From Bradyrhizobium erythrophlei (lineage in GTDB: Bacteria; Pseudomonadota; Alphaproteobacteria; Rhizobiales; Xanthobacteraceae), in contig NZ_LT670849.1 in assembly GCF_900142985.1 (NCBI RefSeq), positions 4,480,501-4,544,500 on the forward strand: a stretch of DNA of 64,000 nucleotides, given 5' to 3'. Made by a program: the position numbers and the translations under genes. Shown piece by piece: positions 50,005-60,451 of the stretch. The notes beneath the pieces are model-generated. The model was given only the letters and a program-made list of their open reading frames with translations. It did not search any database and was not told the DNA's origin. The stretch's first letter is position 1; every line of letters begins with the position of its first letter.

Positions 50005-50175
50005 ATGGACCTCGAACCAAAGCACAATCAGGCAATCCGTGACGAAATAGGAGACAGGCTGCGCATTTTGCTAAAACGGGAACCATCAGCCGTGTCCGCT
50101 CGCCTGCGCACGCTTCTCCGTCGATTCGACGAAGCGGATCACGGTTCGCCTTCGATCGTGCCAGATGTTCCCTAG
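50005..50175 (+). CDS. Small NepR-like protein (tentative)
   Basis: A 56-residue basic protein without signal or membrane segment. The central part, 'IGDRLRILLKREP' followed by 'LRTLLRRFDE', resembles the NepR core (IGxxLR...EPxP...LLxxLDE). NepR is the anti-sigma factor of sigma-EcfG and is itself sequestered by PhyR. No sigma-EcfG or phyR gene is in the window, so it may be a paralogue or a chance match. The ATG at 50005 has weak ribosome-binding features (GTGAG). Confidence 0.4.
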   Translation: MDLEPKHNQAIRDEIGDRLRILLKREPSAVSARLRTLLRRFDEADHGSPSIVPDVP

Positions 50176-50255
50176 TCGAAGCTCATTTGGTGAAGAGTTG
50201 GCTGAGCAGATTTTCCAGGCGTCGCGATGACGACGTTTTGCACGGGGAGGTTTCA

Positions 50256-50519
50256 ATGAGCGAATATGTGGAGGCTCGTTACGCAAAGCTGGTACTGCGC
50301 GAAGCTCGCTTGGCAGAAGAGGATGTGGCGTCCAAGTTGATCAACGAGCTTTTGCGTGACTTGAAATCGTTTCAAGACTTGGACTCTGCTCGTGTCCAGG
50401 CTGTGACATCGATACGCCAGCTCTCGCTCAGCCTTGATCGGCCTCAATCGCTTCATGCGCGCGAGTGGGAGGCGGCTGATCAAGCTGCCGAAGCCTGGTG
50501 CCGGAACGCATTACTTTGA
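50256..50519 (+). CDS. Small hypothetical protein
   Basis: An 87-residue soluble helical protein ('MSEYVEARYAKLVLREARLA', 'ASKLINELLRDLKSFQDL'). GGGGAGG is placed five bases before the ATG at 50256. A longer frame from 50187 exists but lacks such a site. No family recognised. Confidence 0.6.
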   Translation: MSEYVEARYAKLVLREARLAEEDVASKLINELLRDLKSFQDLDSARVQAVTSIRQLSLSLDRPQSLHAREWEAADQAAEAWCRNALL

Positions 50520-50978
50520 AAAAGTTGCGCCGGGCAAGTCCGCGATGGGCCAATAGGAGTTTTGCCGAGAAGAAGCTGATTATACCGATCCTTGCACTTG
50601 GCGCCGAAAAGTCCTTTAGCGATCAGCAGACTGCGATCCTGTGCGAAGTGGGGACGAACGTCGAAGGCGGTATCGTCACAGGCTCCGGGCACTGATCATG
50701 GAAGAACAGCCGGCACAGACAGTGAGTAAGGTCCGCGCTTTTCTCGACGGAAAATGAGCTGCTGATGGCTGGTCTCCTGGCCCAGCACAATCTAAGCGTC
50801 GACCTCCGCTCGGAGTGGCAACCGGAGTGCGACCGCGCGTCCCGCGCCGACGAGTGATCGAGTAGGCAAGTCCGCTTCGCGGGGTAAAGCGGAGATCCCG
50901 TGGTCACGTCGCCATGTCGGCTTTTGGACCCAGAACCGACATCGAGCCTGATCGCGTCTTGGGTCTAGCTCGCGACTG
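50520..50978. other. Region with repeats, no supported gene
   Basis: A GTG-started frame of 65 codons (50498-50695) overlaps the preceding gene and has no ribosome-binding site. At 50872-50893 TCCGCTT faces AAGCGGA, a relic of the GTCCGC repeat family. The groEL terminator lies at the end of this stretch. Confidence 0.4.
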
Positions 50979-50980
50979 CG

Positions 50981-51006
50981 AAAAAAGGCCCGGCTTTTGC
51001 CGAGCC
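50981..51006 (-). terminator. Rho-independent terminator of groEL
   Basis: On the minus strand GGCTCGGC pairs with GCCGGGCC (one G.T pair), loop AAAA, then TTTTTT. It lies 30 bases after the groEL stop. Confidence 0.88.
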
Positions 51007-51036
51007 GTTCCTATTGTTGGGCGGCGAACGGTTGGC

Positions 51037-52827
<1,791 letters not shown>

Positions 52828-53145
52828 TTACGCGGCTTTCTTCTTAGCGGCGGGCAGATCGGTGAGAACGCCCATAATGTCGCTTTCCTTCATGATCAGC
52901 AGTTCCTGACCATCGAGCTTGACCTCGGTGCCCGACCACTTGCCGAACAACACGCGGTCGCCAACCTTGAGGTCAATCGGGATCAGCTTGCCGGCTTCGT
53001 CGCGGCCACCCGGACCGACGGCGGTGATTTCGCCCTGCGAGGGCTTTTCCTTGGCAGTGTCCGGAATGATGATGCCGCCAGTGGTCTTCTCTTCGGCGTC
53101 GATACGCTTGACCACGACGCGGTCGTGAAGCGGACGGAATTTCAT
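52828..53145 (-). CDS. groES: 10-kDa co-chaperonin GroES
   Basis: A 105-residue co-chaperonin: '[20 protein letters not shown]', the mobile loop '[20 protein letters not shown]', and '[20 protein letters not shown]'. Seven copies cap the GroEL ring. AGGAGGACAGC lies before the ATG. It is the first gene of the groESL operon, and the CIRCE operator and promoter lie just upstream. Confidence 0.98.
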   Translation of the reverse strand: MKFRPLHDRVVVKRIDAEEKTTGGIIIPDTAKEKPSQGEITAVGPGGRDEAGKLIPIDLKVGDRVLFGKWSGTEVKLDGQELLIMKESDIMGVLTDLPAAKKKAA

Positions 53146-53184
53146 GCTGTCCTCCTATTTTCTGATTGTTGTTGCTTGGACTAA

Positions 53185-53211
53185 ATAGCAGTCGAGGCTA
53201 GCGAGTGCTGA
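53185..53211 (-). promoter_or_regulatory. CIRCE operator (HrcA-binding site)
   Basis: On the minus strand TCAGCACTC, 9 bases, GACTGCTAT matches the CIRCE consensus TTAGCACTC-N9-GAGTGCTAA at 8/9 and 7/9 positions. It lies 40 bases before the groES start, at or just after the likely transcription start, the classic position for HrcA repression of groESL. Confidence 0.88.
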
Positions 53212-53218
53212 CCACCGG

Positions 53219-53246
53219 TAAGTAAGCCCGGGTGCGGGGCGTACAA
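53219..53246 (-). promoter_or_regulatory. Housekeeping-type promoter of groESL
   Basis: On the minus strand TTGTAC (53246-53241), 16 bases, then TACTTA (53224-53219). The spacing and the CIRCE position just downstream are consistent with a sigma-70-type promoter repressed by HrcA. Confidence 0.6.
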
Positions 53247-53886
53247 GACCTTCGCGAAACCATATTCTACTCAGGGCACAATAACTACGTAGGGCCGGCG
53301 GCTACCATTTGGCGCAACCACGGGAGTTGCCGCAATGATTTTGAAACTCGCGACCAACGACAAGGCCAGCACTGGATCGATCTTTCGCGCATTCTGCAGA
53401 TGATGCTGATTGACGCTTAGGACGGTTATCCTAAAACTCAAATTGCGATCGAGCGGTTCGGAACGGCATGGAATTTCCGCCTTTAGCGGACGTCGTTGGA
53501 TATCCGCCTTTGGGAGCAAGCAGACGTCACCGTTCCATAACATTCGACGTGCGAACGACATGTCCGCTGTGGAGGCAAAAGCCGGCATCACCAAGTCCCG
53601 CACCAAGGCAGCTAGTGACCCTCAACGGACCTCGAGACCGCTTTAGTTTAAGAGCCTTCAACTTCCGCGTTCGAAGCCAGATAGTTGAACGTCGGGCAGG
53701 GTCTGGATGAGCAGAACCGATTTAAAGGTCGTACAATTGCCATCACGTATTTGTCGGTTGTCGGTCGCAGCGATGGATGCGCTCCTGACGCTCGTGCGCG
53801 ACTGGCCGGCCGCCTTCACCACACAACCGATCTCCCGAGAGTTCGACCAGGCTGGTGTGAAACGCGACCGGCGCTGGTTAGAGGAG
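53247..53886. other. Region with repeats, no supported gene
   Basis: About 640 bases that hold a diverged copy of the GTCCGC repeat (53503-53547) and no gene that I can support. A 101-codon plus-strand frame at 53707-54012 overlaps the end of the nitroreductase gene in antisense and is rejected. Confidence 0.45.
53503..53547 (+). repeat. Dispersed repeat, diverged copy 3
   Basis: TCCGCCTTTGGGAGCAAGCAG and the following CCGTTCCATAACATTCGA correspond to 48401-48448 and 62594-62641. The 3' half is best preserved. Confidence 0.7.
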
Positions 53887-54504
53887 TTACGCAAACGCGA
53901 GTACGTCCGAAATCGGCCGACGCGGCTTCTGCGGCCAATTCGCCTCCGTTGGATAGCCGACGGCAACGAGGAGTGCCGGCACCTCATTATCGCTGAGACT
54001 AAACTCACGTGACACGCCGACCGGATCAAACCCGATCATCGGCGTAGTTCCCAGACCCATCGCCTGCGCTGCGCGAATCAGTCCGCTTGCGCCAAAGGTC
54101 GCCGATCGAATTGCCTCATCGCGCTGGATCTGAGGCTTCCCGAAGTAAAGCGATTTTGCTGCGGCCTCCCAGCCCGGCACCATCTCGACAGGCATGAAAC
54201 CTGCCGCAACCGAGCCCGCCAGTCGATCAGCCATCACATCAGCCACGGCCAGTTCACCGACCACGATGAAAGTGACGGCAGCTTCGGTAACCTTGGGCTG
54301 ATCAGCCGCAACCGCCCGCAGCCTTGCTTTGGCTTCCGGCGACCGCACCGCTATAAAGCGCCAATTTTGCAGGTGGAACGCGGTCGGAGAGAATGTCGCC
54401 AGGCGCACCAGCTCACGAACTTGATCGTCGGGAATGCTTTTCGACGCATCGTAAAGGTTGGTGGTTTTCTGGCGCTCGATCGCTTCAATCACAGAAGTAT
54501 TCAT
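53887..54504 (-). CDS. Nitroreductase-family NAD(P)H oxidoreductase
   Basis: A 205-residue flavoprotein of the nitroreductase fold: 'AIERQKTTNLYDASKSIPDD', 'LATFSPTAFHLQNWRFIAVR' (FMN phosphate and ring contacts), and 'AQAMGLGTTPMIGFDP'. Members reduce nitro groups, quinones or flavins. It is the third gene of a minus-strand group with a quinone reductase and a Gfo/Idh/MocA enzyme; the gaps are 79 and 118 bases. Likely under the divergent LysR regulator. Confidence 0.87.
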   Translation of the reverse strand: MNTSVIEAIERQKTTNLYDASKSIPDDQVRELVRLATFSPTAFHLQNWRFIAVRSPEAKARLRAVAADQPKVTEAAVTFIVVGELAVADVMADRLAGSVAAGFMPVEMVPGWEAAAKSLYFGKPQIQRDEAIRSATFGASGLIRAAQAMGLGTTPMIGFDPVGVSREFSLSDNEVPALLVAVGYPTEANWPQKPRRPISDVLAFA

Positions 54505-54583
54505 CGCAATTTTCCTTTAGTTGGGCATTGTTTCGTGGATCGGGGTCTGGGCGTCTTCGGACATTGCAGCGCACGAAATTTGA

Positions 54584-55585
54584 TCAAGGGAGATCGGCAG
54601 CGGTCACACGCAGCACCGCCGCGCCTGTGGTTCGGCGCTCTTCGAGATCATGGTGAGCTTCGATTAGCTGGCTAAACGGATAAAGATTGCTCGGATCGAC
54701 CTTGAGAATTCCCGTCGCGATTGCGTCGAATAGGTCGGCTGCGGCGACCGCCAGATCTTCTGCAGTGGACGTATAGTGAGGGAGAATGGGCCACGTCAGA
54801 TAAAGCGCGCGTGGTGCCAACTCGAATGGGTCCAACGGTTCCGGGAACCCAGACGCCTTCCCGAATTGCACAAGCGTTCCGCGCGGCCTGAGAACTGCCA
54901 GCGACCCACGGAACGTGTCCGCCCCGACGGAGTCGAAAACAGCTGCCACGCCATCGCCTGCGGTGAATGCAAGCGCTTCGGCGACGAAGTCTTCGGAGGA
55001 ATAATTGATGACGTGGTCGCAGCCGGCATGACGTGCAACCTTCACCTTAGCGTCGCTAGACACTGTGCCGATCACCTTTAGGCCAAGTGCTTTTGCCCAT
55101 TGAACGAAAATCTGGCCAACACCGCCCGCTGCTGCATGATACAGAACGGTGTCACCGGGTCGGAGCTCGAGCACCTCTTTGAGCAGATAGCGAGCGGTGA
55201 GCCCCTTTAGAAAGGCACTAGCTGCTTGGTCGTCAGAAACACCTGCCGGAATGCGGACAAGCCGGTCAGCGGGATGCAAGCGGGCCGTAGCGTAGGCGCC
55301 AAATGCGGTATCGCCATAGACGACGCGGTCACCCACGCTGACGTTTTTGACGTTTTTGCCAACGGCTTCGACTACCCCGGCGGCCTCGTCGCCGATGATC
55401 GCTGGAAAGGCAGGGACCGGAAGAGTACCTCTGCGATAATAAACGTCGACGAAGTTGAGACCTATGACGGTGTTGCGGATCAATGCTTCATCGTCGCCCG
55501 GCTCGCCCACGACGATGTCCTCGAATCTCAGGACTTCGGGAGGACCATATTCGTGAATACGGGCGACTCTCGCGGTGGTTGGCAT
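54584..55585 (-). CDS. Quinone oxidoreductase-like MDR protein (Qor type)
   Basis: A 333-residue NADPH-dependent member of the medium-chain dehydrogenase/reductase superfamily: 'GLNFVDVYYRRGTLPVPAFP', the cofactor motif 'YHAAAGGVGQIFVQWAKALG', and 'HVINYSSEDFVAEALAF'. It lacks the zinc ligands of alcohol dehydrogenases, as Qor does. It reduces quinones or alpha,beta-unsaturated carbonyls. The ATG at 55585 is chosen because the 80 residues upstream look non-coding. Confidence 0.88.
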   Translation of the reverse strand: MPTTARVARIHEYGPPEVLRFEDIVVGEPGDDEALIRNTVIGLNFVDVYYRRGTLPVPAFPAIIGDEAAGVVEAVGKNVKNVSVGDRVVYGDTAFGAYATARLHPADRLVRIPAGVSDDQAASAFLKGLTARYLLKEVLELRPGDTVLYHAAAGGVGQIFVQWAKALGLKVIGTVSSDAKVKVARHAGCDHVINYSSEDFVAEALAFTAGDGVAAVFDSVGADTFRGSLAVLRPRGTLVQFGKASGFPEPLDPFELAPRALYLTWPILPHYTSTAEDLAVAAADLFDAIATGILKVDPSNLYPFSQLIEAHHDLEERRTTGAAVLRVTAADLP

Positions 55586-55703
55586 GGCATTTCGCCTTTC
55601 AAAGCGCCAGTGATCATCGTTCGCCTGCTCGCAGAGCGGCGTGAATGTTACTTGGCAGTTGGTGGAGGATGGTCGCGGCCGGAAGGACCGGCTGCGGCAG
55701 CGT

Positions 55704-56843
55704 CTAAAGCTTGATGCGATGTCCGCTGGCTGACGAGACCGCTGCCTGTTCAAGCAGCTGTTGCATGAAGAGGGCGTCCTCGAAGCTGGGCACGGTTCGC
55801 GAGCCGCTTGCGAGATCGCGGGCATGAACCTCGAAGAGATCGGCGAGCTCCAGCACGCCGCTAGGAAGATCAGAGGGTGGCAACCAGTAGTACGATGCGG
55901 GCACTCCGAGTGGCGCCATTTTGCTGTCCGCTACGCGGGCACCGAATAATTTATATTCTTCGCCCACGCCCCCGAACGCCGAGGTGTTGGTGATCTGCAA
56001 ATCACCATCATCACCCGTGATATCGATCTGAACGCCGGTGCCATGATGTTTCCCGCCCTCAATATGAACGGCGAACACGGCTCCGCTTGCGAGGATGCCT
56101 TGCAGCAGCAATTGATCCGGAACCTTCGTGCTGATCTCCTCGCCCGTTTCGATGATTGTGATTTCTGGCCACTGGTTGACAGAAACGGCTGAGATTTCAG
56201 TCGGACGGCCTACGATCGAGAAGAGCGGGTCCATCAAGTGCGCGCCGAAAATCGAGGTAACGCCCATGAAATTTTCGGGGAAGGCGCTCCAACGAATTGC
56301 CTTGTTGCGATTCTTGCCGAAACTGCTCACCGTCACATGCATCCTGACCGAGCGCACACGACCGACGTAGCCGTCGCCGAGAAGATCCTTCAGATAGCGC
56401 AGCCCTGGAGCGAACCGGCGTTGGGTGCCGAGAATGGTTTGCACACCAGCTTTTGCCGCAAGGTCGACCAGTTCAGCCGAGGTCTTCGAGTCCGGCGTCA
56501 AGGGCCATTCGCAGTACACGGTCTTCCCCGCAGCGATCGCTGCGCGTACCGCTTCCTCGTGCTGCGGACCTGTCGTGAGCACGAGGACGATGTCGACGTC
56601 TGGATGGAAAACCAATTCATCGATCGATCCGACGACATGCCTGATACCGAAGGTGTCCGCTGCAGACAGCGCCGCGTCGTGACGCTGGCTGTAGACAGCC
56701 GCCATTTCATATTGCGGCAGAAGGCTGAGCACGCGAGCGGGGCCGTTCAAAGCCCAGTTTCCGACGCCGATCAGGCCAACACGGATGATCGTGTGGTTGG
56801 CAGAGGGGGCACTGCTGTTGGCTATGGTCGATGAGGTGGACAT
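55704..56843 (-). CDS. Gfo/Idh/MocA-family oxidoreductase
   Basis: A 379-residue NAD(P)-dependent enzyme. The Rossmann fold starts with 'IRVGLIGVGNWALNGPARV', followed by the family motif 'GKTVYCEWPL' (the usual EKP replaced by CEWP, keeping Glu but losing the Lys) and the C-terminal beta-sheet domain. Members oxidise or reduce sugars, inositols and aromatic or cyclic alcohols. The missing Lys of the EKP motif may alter catalysis. AGGAG precedes the ATG. First gene of the minus-strand group, divergent from LysR. Confidence 0.85.
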   Translation of the reverse strand: MSTSSTIANSSAPSANHTIIRVGLIGVGNWALNGPARVLSLLPQYEMAAVYSQRHDAALSAADTFGIRHVVGSIDELVFHPDVDIVLVLTTGPQHEEAVRAAIAAGKTVYCEWPLTPDSKTSAELVDLAAKAGVQTILGTQRRFAPGLRYLKDLLGDGYVGRVRSVRMHVTVSSFGKNRNKAIRWSAFPENFMGVTSIFGAHLMDPLFSIVGRPTEISAVSVNQWPEITIIETGEEISTKVPDQLLLQGILASGAVFAVHIEGGKHHGTGVQIDITGDDGDLQITNTSAFGGVGEEYKLFGARVADSKMAPLGVPASYYWLPPSDLPSGVLELADLFEVHARDLASGSRTVPSFEDALFMQQLLEQAAVSSASGHRIKL

Positions 56844-56936
56844 GGGCTTCTCCTGCTTGTTGAAGCCAATATCGGTTGTATTTGTCTGGACGATAATTAG
56901 GCTATTCTCGATTGGACCTTTCGGGATTTGCGAGAA

Positions 56937-57818
56937 ATGGACACCCTGGAAGCCCTCCGCCTGTACGTAGCTGTGGCTGAGACCGGCAGCTTTTCAGCCG
57001 CCGCCCGTCAAGTGTCTGTTTCGACCTCAACGGTCACGGTCGCGCTTCAGCAGTTGGAAGAGCAGGCGCGGGTTAGTCTGATCACGCGATCGACCCGCAG
57101 ATTGAGCTTCACGTTCGAAGGGCGACGTTTTCTTGCCGATGCTAGAAAGCTCTTGGCAGACTGGGACGCATCCATCGCCGGGGTTCAGGATGGACCCTTG
57201 CGCGGCCCAATCCGGATGACGGCCACGCAATATTTTGGCCGGACCGAAGTAGCGCCGCTGATCGATCGCTTTCTTGACTTACACCCCGCCGTACAAATTG
57301 CGCTGCACTTGTCCGATGGAGTCGTCGATCTCGTGGAGCAGGACATTGACCTAGCACTCCGCAATGGTCCCTTGGCGGATTCGGCTCTCAAGGCTCGACT
57401 GATACTTCGAGGGCGCCGCGTAGTGTGCGCCGCGCCATCCTATTGGGCAAACCATGCTGCCCCCAATCACCCAGATGACCTGGCCGCGCACAATTGCCTC
57501 GTCCACCCGCGCCCTAGATCGACCTTTTCTTCGTGGTCTTTCACCGTTGAGGGACGACCGGTTACGGTTCGTGTTGCGGGCAATCGCGTTGCCAGCGATG
57601 GCGGTGTTCTTCGCCAATGGGCGCTCGACGGCCACGGCGTCATCATGCGAAACGATTTGGATATCCGTAAGGAGCTTGCCTCTGGCGCACTTGTCACCGC
57701 TCTCGACACGTTCGTGACTTCCAACGCCAATCTGTACGCTGTCACCGCAGGCAGCGTCACTAGTCAGCGTGTGCGAACGTTCATCGATTTCCTGGCGAAG
57801 AATCTGGTCGCGGACTGA
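56937..57818 (+). CDS. LysR-family regulator of the oxidoreductase locus
   Basis: A 293-residue regulator with an N-terminal HTH ('SFSAAARQVSVSTSTVTVAL') and a LysR effector domain ('MTATQYFGRTEVAPLIDRFL'). The ATG at 56937 has GAGA before it. It is divergent from the MocA gene, with a 93-base intergenic space holding AT-rich stretches, and is followed by GST, ALDH, GMC and AhpD-like genes in the same direction. LysR regulators of this layout usually activate the divergent unit in response to a pathway metabolite. The ligand is unknown. Confidence 0.9.
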   Translation: MDTLEALRLYVAVAETGSFSAAARQVSVSTSTVTVALQQLEEQARVSLITRSTRRLSFTFEGRRFLADARKLLADWDASIAGVQDGPLRGPIRMTATQYFGRTEVAPLIDRFLDLHPAVQIALHLSDGVVDLVEQDIDLALRNGPLADSALKARLILRGRRVVCAAPSYWANHAAPNHPDDLAAHNCLVHPRPRSTFSSWSFTVEGRPVTVRVAGNRVASDGGVLRQWALDGHGVIMRNDLDIRKELASGALVTALDTFVTSNANLYAVTAGSVTSQRVRTFIDFLAKNLVAD

Positions 57819-58003
57819 CCTTTCCGGTGCCGCTTTAGCGACATTGCTCGCAAATCCCGAAAAGTCCTGTCGACATTCATCCGATTATCATCATCTCGAC
57901 AATGCGCGATATCCCACGTGCACCAGAAACGACGGGCGGAGCCGCTGCCTTCGGTCTGGTCTGCTCAGGCTGTGAGCGTGAATCGAGATGAAGGACGCCC
58001 GTG

Positions 58004-58783
58004 ATGAAGAAGGTCGCCGTCTATGTGAACCCGTACGACAAGGTCCATTTTGGACCGTCGACTGTCATGACTCTGCACCGCTTCGGCATTTTCGATCCCG
58101 ACGTCGCGCGCAGGGTCCCCACGCTGTCGCCTTTTTCTGCGAAGCTGACAGCTCATCTTCGTTTCCAAGGAATCCCCTTCGAACCCGTCGCCGAACAGGG
58201 TGTTGGCAACGCGCCGCGTGGAAAGGTGCCTTTCATCACGGTCGATGGCATGAAAGTCGCCGATTCCGACCTGGTCATCGGCTTTCTGAAGACCGCCTTT
58301 CCAGATCCCGACGCCGGTTTGAGCGACCATCAGCGCGCTGTCGGCCACCTCGTCCAGCGTACGCTGGAGGACCATCTCTATTGGATCGCGCTGATCTACG
58401 AGTTCTATGATCAAGAAGGTTCGGACTGGTTCTTCGAGCATGCCTTCGGCGGAATGGGCCCCGGCCTTCAGGGGCTGCGGGACGACATGGAAGACCGCAC
58501 CTACAAGCAGGGCATCGCGCGTTATACGCCCGACGAAATCGTGGACAAGGCGTCGAAGGATCTCGCGGCCGTCGCCGAAATTCTGGGCGAAAATCGATAT
58601 CTTCTCGGCACCGACCGGCCGACGTCTTTTGACGCCGTCGTCTTCGGAATGACCATCCTGGTCTATCAGCTCCGCGAGATGCATCCCAGGCTAACCGACT
58701 ACGCCCGAAGCCTCCCGAACCTCACAGAGTACATCGGCAATTTGCTTACCGAGTTCTTCCCCGACCTCGATCGCGACTTCTAG
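58004..58783 (+). CDS. Glutathione S-transferase-family protein (metaxin/Faxc-like)
   Basis: A 259-residue protein. An N-terminal thioredoxin-like part ('SPFSAKLTAHLRFQGIPFEP', 'GKVPFITVDGMKVADSDLVI') is joined to an all-helical C-terminal domain ('LIYEFYDQEGSDWFFEHAFG', 'YLLGTDRPTSFDAVVFGMTI'). This is the layout of the GST_N/GST_C family related to metaxin and Faxc. Bacterial members are often found beside dehydrogenases. A GTG three bases upstream is a less likely start. Glutathione use is inferred from the fold only. Confidence 0.83.
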   Translation: MKKVAVYVNPYDKVHFGPSTVMTLHRFGIFDPDVARRVPTLSPFSAKLTAHLRFQGIPFEPVAEQGVGNAPRGKVPFITVDGMKVADSDLVIGFLKTAFPDPDAGLSDHQRAVGHLVQRTLEDHLYWIALIYEFYDQEGSDWFFEHAFGGMGPGLQGLRDDMEDRTYKQGIARYTPDEIVDKASKDLAAVAEILGENRYLLGTDRPTSFDAVVFGMTILVYQLREMHPRLTDYARSLPNLTEYIGNLLTEFFPDLDRDF

Positions 58784-58837
58784 GTCTATTGCCTAGAGTT
58801 TGCCGAGTCCTGGCTTTTATTTGAAGGAAACCGGCCT

Positions 58838-60319
58838 ATGGTCGAACAATCCGTTCCGGCTGACTCCGTGTCAGCGCTTCGCGAGAGTGCTCTCGCCGCC
58901 GCCGGCGTCCGCGGCATTTTTACAAACCTGATCGACGGAAAGAGTGTCGGTGCTCGCAATAACCTGGATGTTCTTGATCCCGCCACCGGTGAGCTGCTCG
59001 CCAAAGTGCCGGACATTGAGCGCGACGGAATGGATGCAGCGTTCGCGGCCGCCCGCCGAGCCTTTTCCTCGTGGAGCAAATTGACCTGGGAGGCGCGACG
59101 ATCGATCCTCGAGAAGGCGTTCGAGAATGTCAAAGCGCATCGTGAAGAGCTCGTCACCCTCCTCATGGCCGAGGGAGGGCGCCCGAGAAGCCTGGCCTTG
59201 TGGGAAGTCGCGGCTGTTTTGGATGACTTCGCGCCGGGCGTTCTCGCGCAAAGCCTTCCCGACGTGGAAGCCACCCAGCCGGGCGTTGGCCGGGTCACCC
59301 GGCACTATGCGCCCCTCGGCGTCGTCGTGGCCATCAGTCCCTGGAATCTCCCGTTACTTCTGTCGTACGACAAGGTCGTTCCCGCCCTGATCGCGGGCAA
59401 CACAGTCGTCCTGAAGCCGTCTTTCTACACACCGCTGACCGTGTTGCGCGTCGCGGAACTGGTGCGGGACATTCTCCCCGCCGGCATACTGAACGTGGTG
59501 ACTGGAGGCGACAATGTCGGCCCCTGGATGACGTCCCACCCCGAAGCCGACAAGATCTCGTTCACGGGCTCCACTCAGACCGGCCGGCGGGTTTTCGAGT
59601 CAGCCTCCCAGACGCTGAAGCACCTGACCCTCGAGTTGGGCGGCAATGACGCCGGGATCGTGCTGCCGGACGTCGACGTTGATGCGGTGATCGCTCCCAT
59701 TTTCTGGGGCATGTTCTTGGTAAACGGTCAGGGTTGCATCACGATCAAGCGGCTGTTGGTGCATGAAAGCCGCTACGACGAAGTCGCCGCGGCCCTCTCG
59801 AAATTTGCCGGCGAGCAAGTCATGGGAGATGGATTCGATCCCGCCACCACGATCGGGCCCATCCAAAATCGGGCGCAGCTTCTGCGGCTTCAGGCGACTT
59901 GGGCGGCCATTCAAAAGGATGGCGTCGCTGTTCTATATCGCGGCGAGGAGATTGAAGGGAAAGGCAACTTCTTTCCAGTCACGATCCTCGACAACCCCTC
60001 ACCCCACGCCGACTACGTGAAGCTCGAGAACTTCGGTCCTCTGAGATCGCTGATCAAATACAGCACCATCGATGAGGCGCTCGCGATCGCCAATTCCACA
60101 GACTACGGGCTTGGGGGATCGGTTTGGGGCCGCGACCCGGCCGAGCTGGACGCGGTCGCTCATCGGATGGAGGCCGGGACCGTTTGGATCAACCAGCACT
60201 TGGTCGTAAATCCGAGCGTGCCGTTCGGCGGTAACAAGGACTCGGGCTTTGGCGTGCAGTATGGCGCCGAAGGCCTGAAGGAATATTGCTACTTGCGCGT
60301 GATTTCAGCGAAGACGTGA
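58838..60319 (+). CDS. Aldehyde dehydrogenase (NAD(P)+)
   Basis: A 493-residue enzyme that oxidises an aldehyde to the acid. The general-base Glu is at 266 ('LELGGND') and the catalytic Cys at 300 ('NGQGCITIKR'), with the normal 34-residue spacing. Other motifs are 'ISPWNLPLLLSYDKVVPALI' and 'PFGGNKDSGFGVQYG'. GAAGGAAACCG precedes the ATG. It lies 54 bases after the GST gene and 132 before the GMC gene, and it is probably the second oxidation step of the locus. Confidence 0.92.
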   Translation: MVEQSVPADSVSALRESALAAAGVRGIFTNLIDGKSVGARNNLDVLDPATGELLAKVPDIERDGMDAAFAAARRAFSSWSKLTWEARRSILEKAFENVKAHREELVTLLMAEGGRPRSLALWEVAAVLDDFAPGVLAQSLPDVEATQPGVGRVTRHYAPLGVVVAISPWNLPLLLSYDKVVPALIAGNTVVLKPSFYTPLTVLRVAELVRDILPAGILNVVTGGDNVGPWMTSHPEADKISFTGSTQTGRRVFESASQTLKHLTLELGGNDAGIVLPDVDVDAVIAPIFWGMFLVNGQGCITIKRLLVHESRYDEVAAALSKFAGEQVMGDGFDPATTIGPIQNRAQLLRLQATWAAIQKDGVAVLYRGEEIEGKGNFFPVTILDNPSPHADYVKLENFGPLRSLIKYSTIDEALAIANSTDYGLGGSVWGRDPAELDAVAHRMEAGTVWINQHLVVNPSVPFGGNKDSGFGVQYGAEGLKEYCYLRVISAKT

Positions 60320-60451
60320 GGTCCATGTCTGCGATTTGACGTGAACTGCAACCGCCCTATCGGTTCACGCCAACGCCCAATCCCACCCAATTTCAGCCGT
60401 CCCTCGCGCCAGCAATTGAGGCGGCCGGGAGATCGACCAGGAGAAAACCAA

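Noticed and set aside
50498..50695. GTG-started frame of 65 codons
   Set aside because: It overlaps the end of the gene at 50256 and lacks a ribosome-binding site; content not recognised.
53707..54012. Plus-strand frame of 101 codons
   Set aside because: Its second half is antisense to the conserved C-terminus of the nitroreductase; no start signal is seen.
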